The position numbers and the translations under genes were made by a program. Positions 1 through 6,278 of a stretch of DNA of 6,664 bases are shown piece by piece. This stretch comes from Oligoflexaceae bacterium (lineage in GTDB: Bacteria > Bdellovibrionota_B > Oligoflexia > Oligoflexales > Oligoflexaceae), in assembly GCA_947474445.1 (NCBI GenBank), contig CANJJY010000256.1, positions 1-6,664 of the forward strand. Reading direction: 5' to 3'. The notes below the pieces were generated by a model. It searched no databases, had not been told where the DNA came from, and saw only the letters and a program-made list of their open reading frames with translations. The stretch's first letter is position 1; the number at the start of each line of letters is the position of its first letter.

Positions 1-384
1 GACGTGATTCAGGCCGATGGCGGCACGCGAACCGCTTCGATTACTGGCGCTTTCGTGGCATTAAAGATTGCCGTCGATAAACTTCTCCGCAGCGGTCGCC
101 TTCACGACAATCCTTTGATTGATGCAGTTGCAGCGGTGTCGATTGGCCTGCGCGACGGAGAGGTTTTGGTTGATCTCGATTATCAAGAAGACAGCACTGC
201 AGACCTGGACATGAACGTCGTCATGACGCAGAGTGGTCGATTCTTAGAAGTTCAAGGAACCGCAGAACGAGCGTCCTTTGGCCGTAACGATATCAACGCT
301 ATTTTGGATGCAGCTGATGCCGCCCTGCGTCCTTGCTTTGAGCTCCTGCATGAGGCTGCGGACGGCCATACGGTTGAAACCTGA
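1..384 (+). CDS. rph: RNase PH, C-terminal part (5' end outside window)
   Basis: RNase PH is a phosphate-dependent 3'-to-5' exoribonuclease that trims the 3' ends of tRNA precursors and other RNAs in the cytoplasm, working as a ring of subunits. The visible 127 residues begin inside the conserved core at DVIQADGGTRTASITGA; the GGTRT segment is the family's phosphate-binding motif. Further on, LDYQEDSTADLDMNVVMT carries the acidic residues of the metal/catalytic site, and EVQGTAERASF follows as in other members. The family is about 240 residues long, so roughly the first 110 lie upstream of the window, and the GTG at position 4 is an internal valine, not a start. The frame is open to TGA at 382-384. 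The last dozen or so residues (HEAADGHTVET) are not a conserved part. The gene converges on the minus-strand cluster. Identification is firm from motif content. Confidence 0.96.
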   Translation, partial: DVIQADGGTRTASITGAFVALKIAVDKLLRSGRLHDNPLIDAVAAVSIGLRDGEVLVDLDYQEDSTADLDMNVVMTQSGRFLEVQGTAERASFGRNDINAILDAADAALRPCFELLHEAADGHTVET

Positions 385-397
385 TCTTTGGATTGGA

Positions 398-421
398 GGG
401 GTGGGGCTAGGAGGGTTCGGG
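398..421 (+). other. Canonical G-quadruplex motif at a convergent gene junction
   Basis: Four plus-strand G runs (398-401, 403-406, 413-415 and 419-421) are separated by loops of 1, 6 and 3 bases, meeting the usual G3+N1-7 rule. The stretch begins 13 bases after the rph stop and covers the stop codon and last codons of the opposing small gene. In an rph transcript it would lie just past the coding region. The pattern is directly visible. Folding, and any role in ending transcription or protecting the 3' end, is inference. Confidence 0.5.
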
Positions 422-583
422 CTCAGAGGCCTGAAGTCGGGCCCCTTCTCCACCATGACGGGGAACATAGGGGCAGTGTCGACATCCATTCCCGCAGCAG
501 CTTCCTCGCCGGGCTAAGTATGAGGCTGTGAAAACAAGTAGACCATCTTCCAACCGATAGTCCTCTCCTTCTCGCAGATTCAT
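407..583 (-). CDS. Small Cys-rich DUF5522-like protein, function unknown
   Basis: A 58-residue protein read from ATG at 583. It begins MNLREGEDYRLEDGLLVFTASYL and then has the hallmark CCGNGCRHCPY (Cys 29, 30, 34 and 37, plus His 36). This arrangement, an EGxDY start, a VFT-x-YL segment and the CCGNGCRHCPY block, is what I recall of the DUF5522 family, small proteins without a known function. The closely spaced Cys and His suggest metal binding, which is inference. The C-terminal 20 residues (VPRHGGEGARL onward) look like an unconserved tail. A GTG at 623-625 in the same frame would add 14 residues and overlap the end of purF. Neither start has a clear Shine-Dalgarno, but the ATG gives the usual domain boundary and lies 13 bases after the purF stop, so coupled translation is likely. 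It is probably the last gene of the pur cluster. No signal peptide or membrane segment is visible. Confidence 0.8.
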   Translation of the reverse strand: MNLREGEDYRLEDGLLVFTASYLARRGSCCGNGCRHCPYVPRHGGEGARLQASEPEPS

Positions 584-596
584 CGCATCGGCCAAA

Positions 597-2027
597 TTAA
601 AATCCTGCTTTGAGACCTGGCCCACCGAGTCGATCGGTTGGTTGAGGACTTATTTTTTGACCCGTCGCTTCAGGATAATCCCCGCTGAAGCAACCATAGC
701 AATAGTTTCCGGCATTGCTTGCTCCCAGCGCTTGCCTGAGTCCCTCAGGACTAAGAAAGGCCAGCGTGTCAGCTCCAATGAAATCGCGAATCTGCTCAAC
801 AGTTTGTTGCGCGGCTAGGAGCTGTCCTCGTTCAGGAGTATCGACTCCAAAATAACAAGAATGGGTGATCGGCGGCGATCCGAGCCTGAGGTGAATTTCT
901 TTGGCTCCGGCTTTGCGCAGCATGCGCAAAATCTTAACGGAAGTCGTTCCCCGCACAAGGCTATCGTCGACTACGATGACTCGCTTTCCCCTAAGGGTCG
1001 AGCCGACAGGATTAAGTTTGAGCTTTACGCCAAAGTCGCGAATCGATTGAGAAGGCTCGATAAAAGTGCGCCCCACATAGTGATTTCTCACGAGGCCAAG
1101 TTCCATAGGAAGTTTGACTTCTGCGGCATAACCCAAGGCCATGGGTACACCCGAATCAGGCACTGCTATGACGACATCGGCATCGACGTGAGATTCACGG
1201 GCCAAACATTCTCCCATGCGCTTTCTCAGACTATAGATTTCTTCACCAAATATCTGGCTATCGGGTCGCGCGAAATAGATGGGTTCAAACGAGCAGAAAG
1301 CTTTGCGGGGGCTTTGAACTGGATAATAAGAGCGGATAAAACCGTCCGAAAAGATCTCGACAATTTCACCCGGTGCAATCTCTCGCTCAAATTCGGCGTC
1401 AATCAACTCCAGGGCGCAGGTCTCGCTCGCCACCACAACACAATCACCGCGGCGTCCTAATACAAGTGGCCGAAATCCGTAGGGATCGCGTAAGGCAAAC
1501 AAGCGATCTTTTGTTAAAAGGACTAGAGAGTAGGCCCCTCGTACTTTACCCATAACTTCGACAATGCGATCCAACAGCTGAGCTTGAGTACTCTTGGCCA
1601 GCAGATGCATGAATACTTCGGTATCGGAGGTCGATTGAAAGATACTACCCTGGCTCTCAAGTTCGACCCGAATCTGATCTGCGTTGGTCAGGTTCCCATT
1701 GTGGGCTATAGCCACTGAACCAAGCGAGGTTTTAAAGGAAAAAGGCTGGATATTCTCTACCATACGGCTTGCACCGGTGGTCGAATAGCGATTATGGCCA
1801 ATCCCGGACCGACCTTCCAAACGAGAGAGAATGTCGGCGGTAAAACCATCGCCAACTAAGCCGAATGCTTTGTGACCCTGCAGGGCACCGGTCTCGTTTA
1901 TAGTAACGATTCCAGCCGCTTCTTGACCGCGATGTTGCAGAGCATAAAGACCGAGATAGATGAGCTTGGCTGCTTCGGGATCACCCATTACACCGACGAC
2001 GCCGCATTCTTCACGAAAGCCTGCCAT
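597..2027 (-). CDS. purF: Amidophosphoribosyltransferase (glutamine PRPP amidotransferase)
   Basis: PurF catalyses the first committed step of purine synthesis in the cytoplasm: PRPP plus glutamine gives 5-phosphoribosylamine. The 476 residues contain an N-terminal Ntn glutaminase domain (about 8-230) and a C-terminal phosphoribosyltransferase domain. Cys8 follows a seven-residue propeptide, MAGFREE, and would be exposed as the nucleophile after self-cleavage. GHNRYST (78-84) and AHNGNL (108-113) are glutaminase active-site motifs. The PRPP loop is VIVVDDSLVRGTTS, about 350-363. Cys245, Cys391, Cys443 and Cys446 (in NYCYGC) match the four ligands of the [4Fe-4S] cluster of the Bacillus-type enzyme, so this is the oxygen-sensitive class. 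The start is supported by AGAGGAA at 2037-2043, nine bases upstream. The gene follows purL by 18 bases, its ribosome site touching purL's tandem TAATAA stops. About 25 residues after the last Cys form a poorly conserved tail. Length is normal for the family. Confidence 0.98.
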   Translation of the reverse strand: MAGFREECGVVGVMGDPEAAKLIYLGLYALQHRGQEAAGIVTINETGALQGHKAFGLVGDGFTADILSRLEGRSGIGHNRYSTTGASRMVENIQPFSFKTSLGSVAIAHNGNLTNADQIRVELESQGSIFQSTSDTEVFMHLLAKSTQAQLLDRIVEVMGKVRGAYSLVLLTKDRLFALRDPYGFRPLVLGRRGDCVVVASETCALELIDAEFEREIAPGEIVEIFSDGFIRSYYPVQSPRKAFCSFEPIYFARPDSQIFGEEIYSLRKRMGECLARESHVDADVVIAVPDSGVPMALGYAAEVKLPMELGLVRNHYVGRTFIEPSQSIRDFGVKLKLNPVGSTLRGKRVIVVDDSLVRGTTSVKILRMLRKAGAKEIHLRLGSPPITHSCYFGVDTPERGQLLAAQQTVEQIRDFIGADTLAFLSPEGLRQALGASNAGNYCYGCFSGDYPEATGQKISPQPTDRLGGPGLKAGF

Positions 2028-2045
2028 GGAATATGATTCCTCTTA

Positions 2046-4337
2046 TTATATGCTCAAAGACGCTGCTGCACTTTGCTGCAAAGGCACGTGTTTCAGCTCT
2101 TGACCATCAATTTGCATAGACGGTCCAGCATGAACTGAACCGATGGGGACAAGCTCCAGCTCGTGAAGCGGACCCACGAAAACTTTGAGATCGACTCCTG
2201 GTTTGACCTGCAGAATATAGGTCGCACCCGATTCTCCGAAATAGTGAAGCATGCGTTCCGCTTCAGGCACCCCAGCGGCGATGTTTGCCGCAAAACCTAA
2301 ACTCGGTGCATTCTGATGTAGAACCATTTTGCTTAGAGTCGTCAGCACCCCTCCAGCCCCGACATCACGAGCTGCTAAGAGATGTCCTGCCTCGGTAAGG
2401 CGCTGCAAAATCAAAGCTGCCTCACGTTCGGCTTTCCAATGCGGCTCGGGAATAGGTTCTCGCTGCTGCTGCAGATCGAGGATCTTAGCAGCCATCGAAC
2501 CGCCTAAATAATGCTGCAGCTGCTTTGGACGCAAAAGAAATAAGGCTCCCGGATCACGGCAAATAGCTGCCGCAGCCTTGCGTACATCTTTATGTTTTCC
2601 GACCATGCCTATCATCGGTGTCGGCGCAATACTGACACCATCTGTCTGGTTGTAAAGGCTGACATTTCCGCTGACGACGGGCGTCTTGAGTTCTTGACAG
2701 GCAAGGGCAATGCCATCAATGCCAGCAACAATTTGCCCCATCACGTCTGGATCTTCGGGATTGCCGTAATTGAGGCAATCGGTGACAGCTAGAGCAACAG
2801 CACCGGTCGCTACAATAGCGCGGTAACATCGAAGTACCGCTTGGGCTGCACCTAAATACGGATCTTGAGCACAGTATCGCTCGTTACAGGCGGTTGCCAC
2901 AGCGAGACCTAAATAAGGCGTATCGCCATCGCTCCAGTCAGATCGAATCCAGAGTAGACCAGCACCTTGCTCTTCGGGTCCAAGGACCGTCTTCGTGCCG
3001 ATATGATGGTCGTATTGACGATAAATGCGCTGCTTGTCACCATCATCAGCGAGAATCGCTAGAAGAAGGTCCGAAGGAGTCCGGCTGCGCAGACGATCGC
3101 GCAATTCTGCATCGACAGCATAGCTCCGCGTTGGGAGTTGATAAGGCCGCTCATACCGAGGAGCGCTTTCCGCTAGAGGTGCGACAGGCACATCGACTTC
3201 GAGAATCTGATCTTTGACGATTTGCATGCGTCCGCTATCCGTCACTAGACCAATCACAGCAAAGGGCAGTTCCCATCGGGCCAGACATTGCTGGAGTTCC
3301 AGCCATTTTTCTGGCTCCACGCAAAGGAGCATGCGCTCCTGTGATTCGGAAAGCAAGAGCTCATAAGCCGTCATATTTTGCGCACGAGTCGGTACGTAGT
3401 CGAGGTTTAGATAAAGACCATTGCCAGCTCGATCGGCCATTTCAAATGACGATGAGGTGAGACCAGCGGCCCCCATGTCCTGCAGTCCGACAACCAGTTT
3501 GCGCTCTACCACTTCTAGAGTCGCTTCGAGCAAAAGCTTCTCAGCGAAAGGGTCGCCGACCTGGACAGTCGAGCGTTCGCCACTCTGTTGACTTGAAAAA
3601 CTATCGGAAGCCATCGAAGCGCCATGAATGCCGTCACGGCCTGTCGCCGAACCTACATAAACGACAAGGTTGTGTTGACCCGATGCATAACCCTTAAATA
3701 TCCGATCTTCATGAATCAGCCCGACTGTCATGGCGTTGACCAGAATGTTGCCATTATATGTTTTATCAAAGGAAACAGAACCGGCAACGGTCGGGATTCC
3801 GACGCAATTTCCGTAGTCGCCAACTCCCTTAACGACTTGGGCAAATAAATAATGCGAGCGCGGATGCGCTCGTTCCCCAAAGCGCAGAGAGTTTAGATTG
3901 GCAACAGGCCGAGCGCCCATGCAAAACACATCCCTCAGAATGCCGCCGACACCAGTCGCTGCACCTTGATAGGGCTCGATATAACTGGGATGGTTGTGAC
4001 TTTCCATTTTGAAAGCCGCGCAGAGCTTACCTGAGAGCCTTACCACGCCAGCGTTTTCACCGGGACCAACGACCACTTCAGGACCAGTCGTGGGAAGTTT
4101 ACGCAGATGGATCTTTGAAGACTTATAGGAGCAGTGCTCGCTCCACATCGCGGAAAACACACCCAGCTCAGCCAAGGTCGGACGGCGCCCAACGATTCCA
4201 AGCAGCGTTTGATATTCACTCTCGTTGATTTTATGCGTCTTGAGGAGAGGCTTTAACTGTTGGTCTTGATCAGAAATCAAGGCCGCACGCTTGTGTCCAG
4301 CTATGTTTTGGAATTGCTGCAGGAACTCTTTCTGCAT
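2046..4337 (-). CDS. purL: Phosphoribosylformylglycinamidine synthase subunit PurL (small form)
   Basis: PurL is the ATP-dependent synthetase subunit of FGAM synthase. It converts FGAR to FGAM using ammonia channelled from PurQ, with PurS bridging the two. At 763 residues it is the small type, near the usual 740 or so. Visible motifs are WSEHCSYKSS (65-74, with the catalytic-site His68), ESHNHPSYIEPYQGAATGVGG (112-132, nucleotide binding), GILRDVF (132-138), GLQDMGAAGLTSSSFEMA (284-301), SESQERM (330-336), VTDCLNYGNPEDP (518-530) and PVVSGNVSLYNQT (553-565). About 25 residues precede the usual N terminus. AAGGAAA, five bases before the ATG, supports this start. In the second half, residues 657-663 read RDVGAGG where I would expect a SxGGL-type motif. 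It ends in tandem stops (TAATAA), with purF 18 bases on. Upstream lies an unusual 226-base gap from purQ. Confidence 0.98.
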   Translation of the reverse strand: MQKEFLQQFQNIAGHKRAALISDQDQQLKPLLKTHKINESEYQTLLGIVGRRPTLAELGVFSAMWSEHCSYKSSKIHLRKLPTTGPEVVVGPGENAGVVRLSGKLCAAFKMESHNHPSYIEPYQGAATGVGGILRDVFCMGARPVANLNSLRFGERAHPRSHYLFAQVVKGVGDYGNCVGIPTVAGSVSFDKTYNGNILVNAMTVGLIHEDRIFKGYASGQHNLVVYVGSATGRDGIHGASMASDSFSSQQSGERSTVQVGDPFAEKLLLEATLEVVERKLVVGLQDMGAAGLTSSSFEMADRAGNGLYLNLDYVPTRAQNMTAYELLLSESQERMLLCVEPEKWLELQQCLARWELPFAVIGLVTDSGRMQIVKDQILEVDVPVAPLAESAPRYERPYQLPTRSYAVDAELRDRLRSRTPSDLLLAILADDGDKQRIYRQYDHHIGTKTVLGPEEQGAGLLWIRSDWSDGDTPYLGLAVATACNERYCAQDPYLGAAQAVLRCYRAIVATGAVALAVTDCLNYGNPEDPDVMGQIVAGIDGIALACQELKTPVVSGNVSLYNQTDGVSIAPTPMIGMVGKHKDVRKAAAAICRDPGALFLLRPKQLQHYLGGSMAAKILDLQQQREPIPEPHWKAEREAALILQRLTEAGHLLAARDVGAGGVLTTLSKMVLHQNAPSLGFAANIAAGVPEAERMLHYFGESGATYILQVKPGVDLKVFVGPLHELELVPIGSVHAGPSMQIDGQELKHVPLQQSAAASLSI

Positions 4338-4338
4338 A

Positions 4339-4410
4339 TTACTTTCCTTGCCTTGAATCTTTAAAGCTCTTAGAGCCCGTCGCCAAAAGCCTGCCCTTCC
4401 AGTTATTCAC
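4339..4410 (-). CDS. Possible 23-residue leader peptide upstream of purL
   Basis: A GTG start at 4408-4410 opens a 23-codon frame (begins MNNWKGRLLATG, ends DSRQGK) that closes with TAA at 4341-4339, one base before the purL ATG. GAAGG at 4418-4422 lies seven bases upstream of the GTG, a well-spaced Shine-Dalgarno. The peptide is basic and matches no family I recognise. Two readings fit: a real short ORF that delivers ribosomes to purL by coupled translation, or a chance frame. A 24-codon open frame is common by chance; the ribosome site and the exact junction with purL are the only reasons for listing it. It contains a short inverted repeat (4366-4376). Confidence 0.25.
   Translation of the reverse strand: MNNWKGRLLATGSKSFKDSRQGK
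4343..4349 (-). promoter_or_regulatory. Ribosome binding site of purL
   Basis: On the minus strand this reads AAGGAAA, five bases before the purL ATG at 4337. It is one of the strongest Shine-Dalgarno matches in the window and fixes the start of a PurL that would otherwise look slightly long at its N terminus. It lies within the last codons of the possible leader ORF, so ribosomes finishing that ORF would cover it. Confidence 0.7.
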
Positions 4411-4428
4411 TTCCAAACCTTCAAGCTG

Positions 4429-4470
4429 CCGTCTCAGCGATACGAAAAACGGAAACGATCAAGGAGACAG
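4429..4470 (-). ncRNA. Predicted stem-loop in the purL leader
   Basis: In the minus-strand RNA, CUGUCUC pairs with GAGACGG (seven pairs, one of them G-U). A symmetric three-by-three internal loop (CUU opposite GCU) follows, then GAUCG pairs with CGUAUC with one bulged U, closing an 11-base pyrimidine-rich loop. The G-U pair exists only in the minus-strand transcript; the plus strand would have a C-A mismatch there. The structure starts about 90 bases upstream of the purL ATG. No U tract follows, so it is not an ordinary terminator. Whether it is conserved or bound by anything is unknown. Confidence 0.35.
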
Positions 4471-4563
4471 GGTACCTTAACAGTTTGTTTTGGATGTTCT
4501 CAAAGAAAGCGCATCAACAAGAGACAGCCGGCATGTCCGCGGGGGGCGTAAAACAATGACTCG

Positions 4564-5277
4564 TCAAAGTACAGTTGCCAGAAACGCTTCTAGAATAAAT
4601 CGACCATCTTCGCTTCCCAGCAGGGTATCGGACGCTCTCTCTGGGTGAGGCATCATTCCTAAAATTCTGCCATTTTCACTCAAGATTCCGGCTATTTCAG
4701 CTACTGCCCCATTGGGGTTCGCCTTTTCGCTGACTTGGCCCTGCTCGTCGCAATACTGAAACAAGATCTGACCCTGATCTTGCAAACGTTTCAGCTCGTC
4801 CGGCGACACATAGTATCGCCCCTCACCATGCGCGATCGGCACTTTATAACTGCGACCGGCCAGTCGCTCGTGATAGGCGCTCGTCCCGGAAGCCACAGCC
4901 AGCTGAACGTTTTTGCAAATAAAACCCTGAAAGGCGTTTTTTAAAAGAATGCCAGGCAGTAGATGAGATTCGGTCAGAACCTGAAATCCATTGCAGATGC
5001 CGAGGATCGCTCCGCCTTGGGAGGCAAATTTTTTGATGGCTGGCATGATTTTGCTGCAACTGGCCAAGGCTCCACCACGAAGATAGTCGCCGTAGCTAAA
5101 GCCTCCCGGAAGGATGAGACCATCGACCGGAGGAAGATTGGCCGTATCATGCCAAATAGGAAGTAGATCAATATGAAAAAGACGCTTCATCGCATCAATG
5201 CAGTCGGCGTCGCAATTTGAACCCGGAAACTGAACAAGGCCGATGCGTGGGTTACCCGTCGAACGATTGCGATCCAT
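4564..5277 (-). CDS. purQ: Phosphoribosylformylglycinamidine synthase subunit PurQ (glutaminase)
   Basis: PurQ is the class I (triad) glutamine amidotransferase subunit of FGAM synthase. It hydrolyses glutamine and passes ammonia to PurL, and is active only in the PurS-PurQ-PurL complex. In the 237 residues, VQFPGSNCDAD (15-25) is the usual start of the domain, LPGGFSYGDYLRGGALA (56-72) is the family signature, GICNGFQ (93-99) carries nucleophile Cys95, and MMPHPER (208-214) carries His211 and Glu213, completing the triad. Length fits the family (about 225-240); the first nine or ten residues, MDRNRSTGNP, are an extra segment. The ATG is three bases after the purS stop and has no good Shine-Dalgarno, so translation probably depends on ribosomes finishing purS. 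It ends at TGA 4566-4564, followed by the long gap before purL. Confidence 0.98.
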   Translation of the reverse strand: MDRNRSTGNPRIGLVQFPGSNCDADCIDAMKRLFHIDLLPIWHDTANLPPVDGLILPGGFSYGDYLRGGALASCSKIMPAIKKFASQGGAILGICNGFQVLTESHLLPGILLKNAFQGFICKNVQLAVASGTSAYHERLAGRSYKVPIAHGEGRYYVSPDELKRLQDQGQILFQYCDEQGQVSEKANPNGAVAEIAGILSENGRILGMMPHPERASDTLLGSEDGRFILEAFLATVL

Positions 5278-5280
5278 GAC

Positions 5281-5517
5281 TCAGAGCTTTCTAATAGAAA
5301 AGGTTTCTGCGACTGGATTGGCCAAATGTTCAGCCGCTAAGGTTTTCACCAAAGCAGCTGCCTGCCCCTCATCACCGGCCACATCGAGCACAAAGCGCTT
5401 AGAGACCTTGATTTGCGACAAGCGATCGTGACCGAGGCGCTGGAGCGTCTGCTGTATCGCACGTCCTTGTGTATCAAGAACCTCTTCCTTCAGCTCGACA
5501 ATGACTTCGTATTTCAT
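5281..5517 (-). CDS. purS: Phosphoribosylformylglycinamidine synthase subunit PurS
   Basis: PurS is the small, non-catalytic subunit that docks PurQ onto PurL and is needed for ammonia transfer in the small-type FGAM synthase. At 78 residues it is the normal size. Typical features are MKYEVIVELKEEVLDTQGRA at the N terminus (a beta strand followed by the conserved LDxQGxA turn), QQTLQRLGHD (22-31), VSKRFVLDV (38-46) and a C-terminal segment ending NPVAETFSIRKL, where the NPVxE motif is characteristic. The ATG overlaps the sdhB TGA as ATGA. The nearest AGAGG is about 13 bases away, too far for a good site, so coupling to sdhB translation is likely. The location beside purQ and purL confirms the assignment of such a short protein. 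Confidence 0.96.
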   Translation of the reverse strand: MKYEVIVELKEEVLDTQGRAIQQTLQRLGHDRLSQIKVSKRFVLDVAGDEGQAAALVKTLAAEHLANPVAETFSIRKL

Positions 5518-6278
5518 GTCTTAGGCGCCGCCTCTTGGTGGGTTAGACTTGCCTTGAGGTAATCCCGATACATCTGTCCAATGAATTGAACACTGATCTG
5601 CTTGGGACATGCGGCTTCGCATTCGAACTGATTAGAGCAGTTGCCGAAGCCTTCTGCATCCATCTGTTTCACCATGTTCAATACGCGCCGTTGTCGTTCG
5701 GGTTGTCCTTGGGGCAAATTTGCCAAATGTGAAACTTTCGCGGCGACAAATAACATTGCCGATGCATTCTTGCAAGAGGCAACACAGGCGCCACAGGCAA
5801 TGCATTCGGCAGCATCCATGGCATAATCTGCCCGTTCTTTTGGTATGGGAATAGCGTTGGCGTCGGGAATCCCGCCGGTATTAACCGACACAAATCCACC
5901 CGATGCGATGATACGATCGAAGGAACTCCGATCCACAACGAGATCCTTGACTACAGGAAAGGCTTTGGCTCGCCAGGGTTCGACGCAAATTTGATCGCCA
6001 CTTTTGAAGTGGCGCATGTGAAGCTGACATGCTGTGGTGCCTTTTTGGCCACCATGAAGCTTTCCATTGATCACCATCGAACACGATCCACAGATACCTT
6101 CGCGGCAATCGTGATCAAATGAAATTGGATCATCACCTTTACCGATCAAATCCTCATTAACTTGGTCGAGCATTTCAAGAAAAGAGCAATCGGGAGAAAT
6201 ATTCTTGGCTTGATAGGTCGCCATGCGACCCGAGTCCTGAGCGTTTTTCTGGCGCCAAACGTGGAGTGTTAAATCCAT
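5514..6278 (-). CDS. sdhB: Succinate dehydrogenase/fumarate reductase iron-sulfur subunit
   Basis: SdhB carries electrons from the FAD of SdhA to the quinone site through three Fe-S clusters, on the cytoplasmic face of the membrane. The 254 residues form an N-terminal plant-type ferredoxin domain with [2Fe-2S] ligands Cys58, Cys63, Cys66 (DCREGICGSC) and Cys84. A bacterial ferredoxin domain follows, with CIACGACVASCK (159-170) and CSNQFECEAACP (214-225). By comparison with E. coli SdhB, Cys159, 162, 165 and 224 hold [4Fe-4S], while Cys169, 214 and 220 hold [3Fe-4S]. All ligands are present, so the protein looks functional. The sequence (NGKLHGGQKGTTACQLHMR and the long insert before the second domain) resembles the Bacteroidota/delta-type enzyme. 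The start overlaps the sdhA stop by one base (TAATG), with GAGGAG nine bases upstream at 6288-6293. The stop overlaps purS. No membrane segment is present, as expected. Confidence 0.97.
   Translation of the reverse strand: MDLTLHVWRQKNAQDSGRMATYQAKNISPDCSFLEMLDQVNEDLIGKGDDPISFDHDCREGICGSCSMVINGKLHGGQKGTTACQLHMRHFKSGDQICVEPWRAKAFPVVKDLVVDRSSFDRIIASGGFVSVNTGGIPDANAIPIPKERADYAMDAAECIACGACVASCKNASAMLFVAAKVSHLANLPQGQPERQRRVLNMVKQMDAEGFGNCSNQFECEAACPKQISVQFIGQMYRDYLKASLTHQEAAPKT

Larger units (their letters stand above)
4338..4563 (-). promoter_or_regulatory. Intergenic leader between purQ and purL
   Basis: This 226-base stretch is the only sizeable non-coding gap in the window and interrupts an otherwise tightly packed series of genes. 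In the direction of transcription it holds a G/C-rich run just after purQ (about 4530-4550), a predicted stem-loop (4429-4470), a possible leader ORF and the purL ribosome site. I found no convincing -35/-10 pair; the best is TTGAGA with a poor TAAGGT 18 bases on. I also saw no GC stem followed by a U tract. A separate promoter, attenuator or RNA regulator for purL-purF is plausible from position but not shown. It does not match any riboswitch I can recognise by eye. Confidence 0.4.

Noticed and set aside
419..444. Bulged stem after rph as an intrinsic terminator
   Set aside because: A six-base bulge on one side and no T run follow; mostly coding sequence of the opposing gene.
244..489. 81-codon minus-strand frame overlapping rph and the small gene
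   Set aside because: It runs antisense to the end of rph and in another frame of the DUF5522-like gene; its proline-rich stretch reflects the G-rich run on the plus strand.
584..625. GTG start at 625 for the DUF5522-like protein
   Set aside because: It adds 14 residues outside the conserved domain and overlaps purF without a Shine-Dalgarno; ATG at 583 is the simpler start, though the GTG is not excluded.
861..1460. 199-codon plus-strand open frame opposite purF
   Set aside because: It is fully antisense to the conserved core of purF, has low-complexity basic composition with no recognisable motif, and is explained by codon bias of the real gene on the other strand.
4366..4376. Inverted repeat GCTCTTAGAGC upstream of purL as a terminator or operator
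   Set aside because: Only four to five pairs with almost no loop and no U tract after it; too weak to call alone.
4470..4512. Possible promoter for purL (TTGAGA then TAAGGT, 18-base spacing, minus strand)
   Set aside because: The -35 is good but the -10 matches only three of six consensus bases, so it is not distinguishable from chance.
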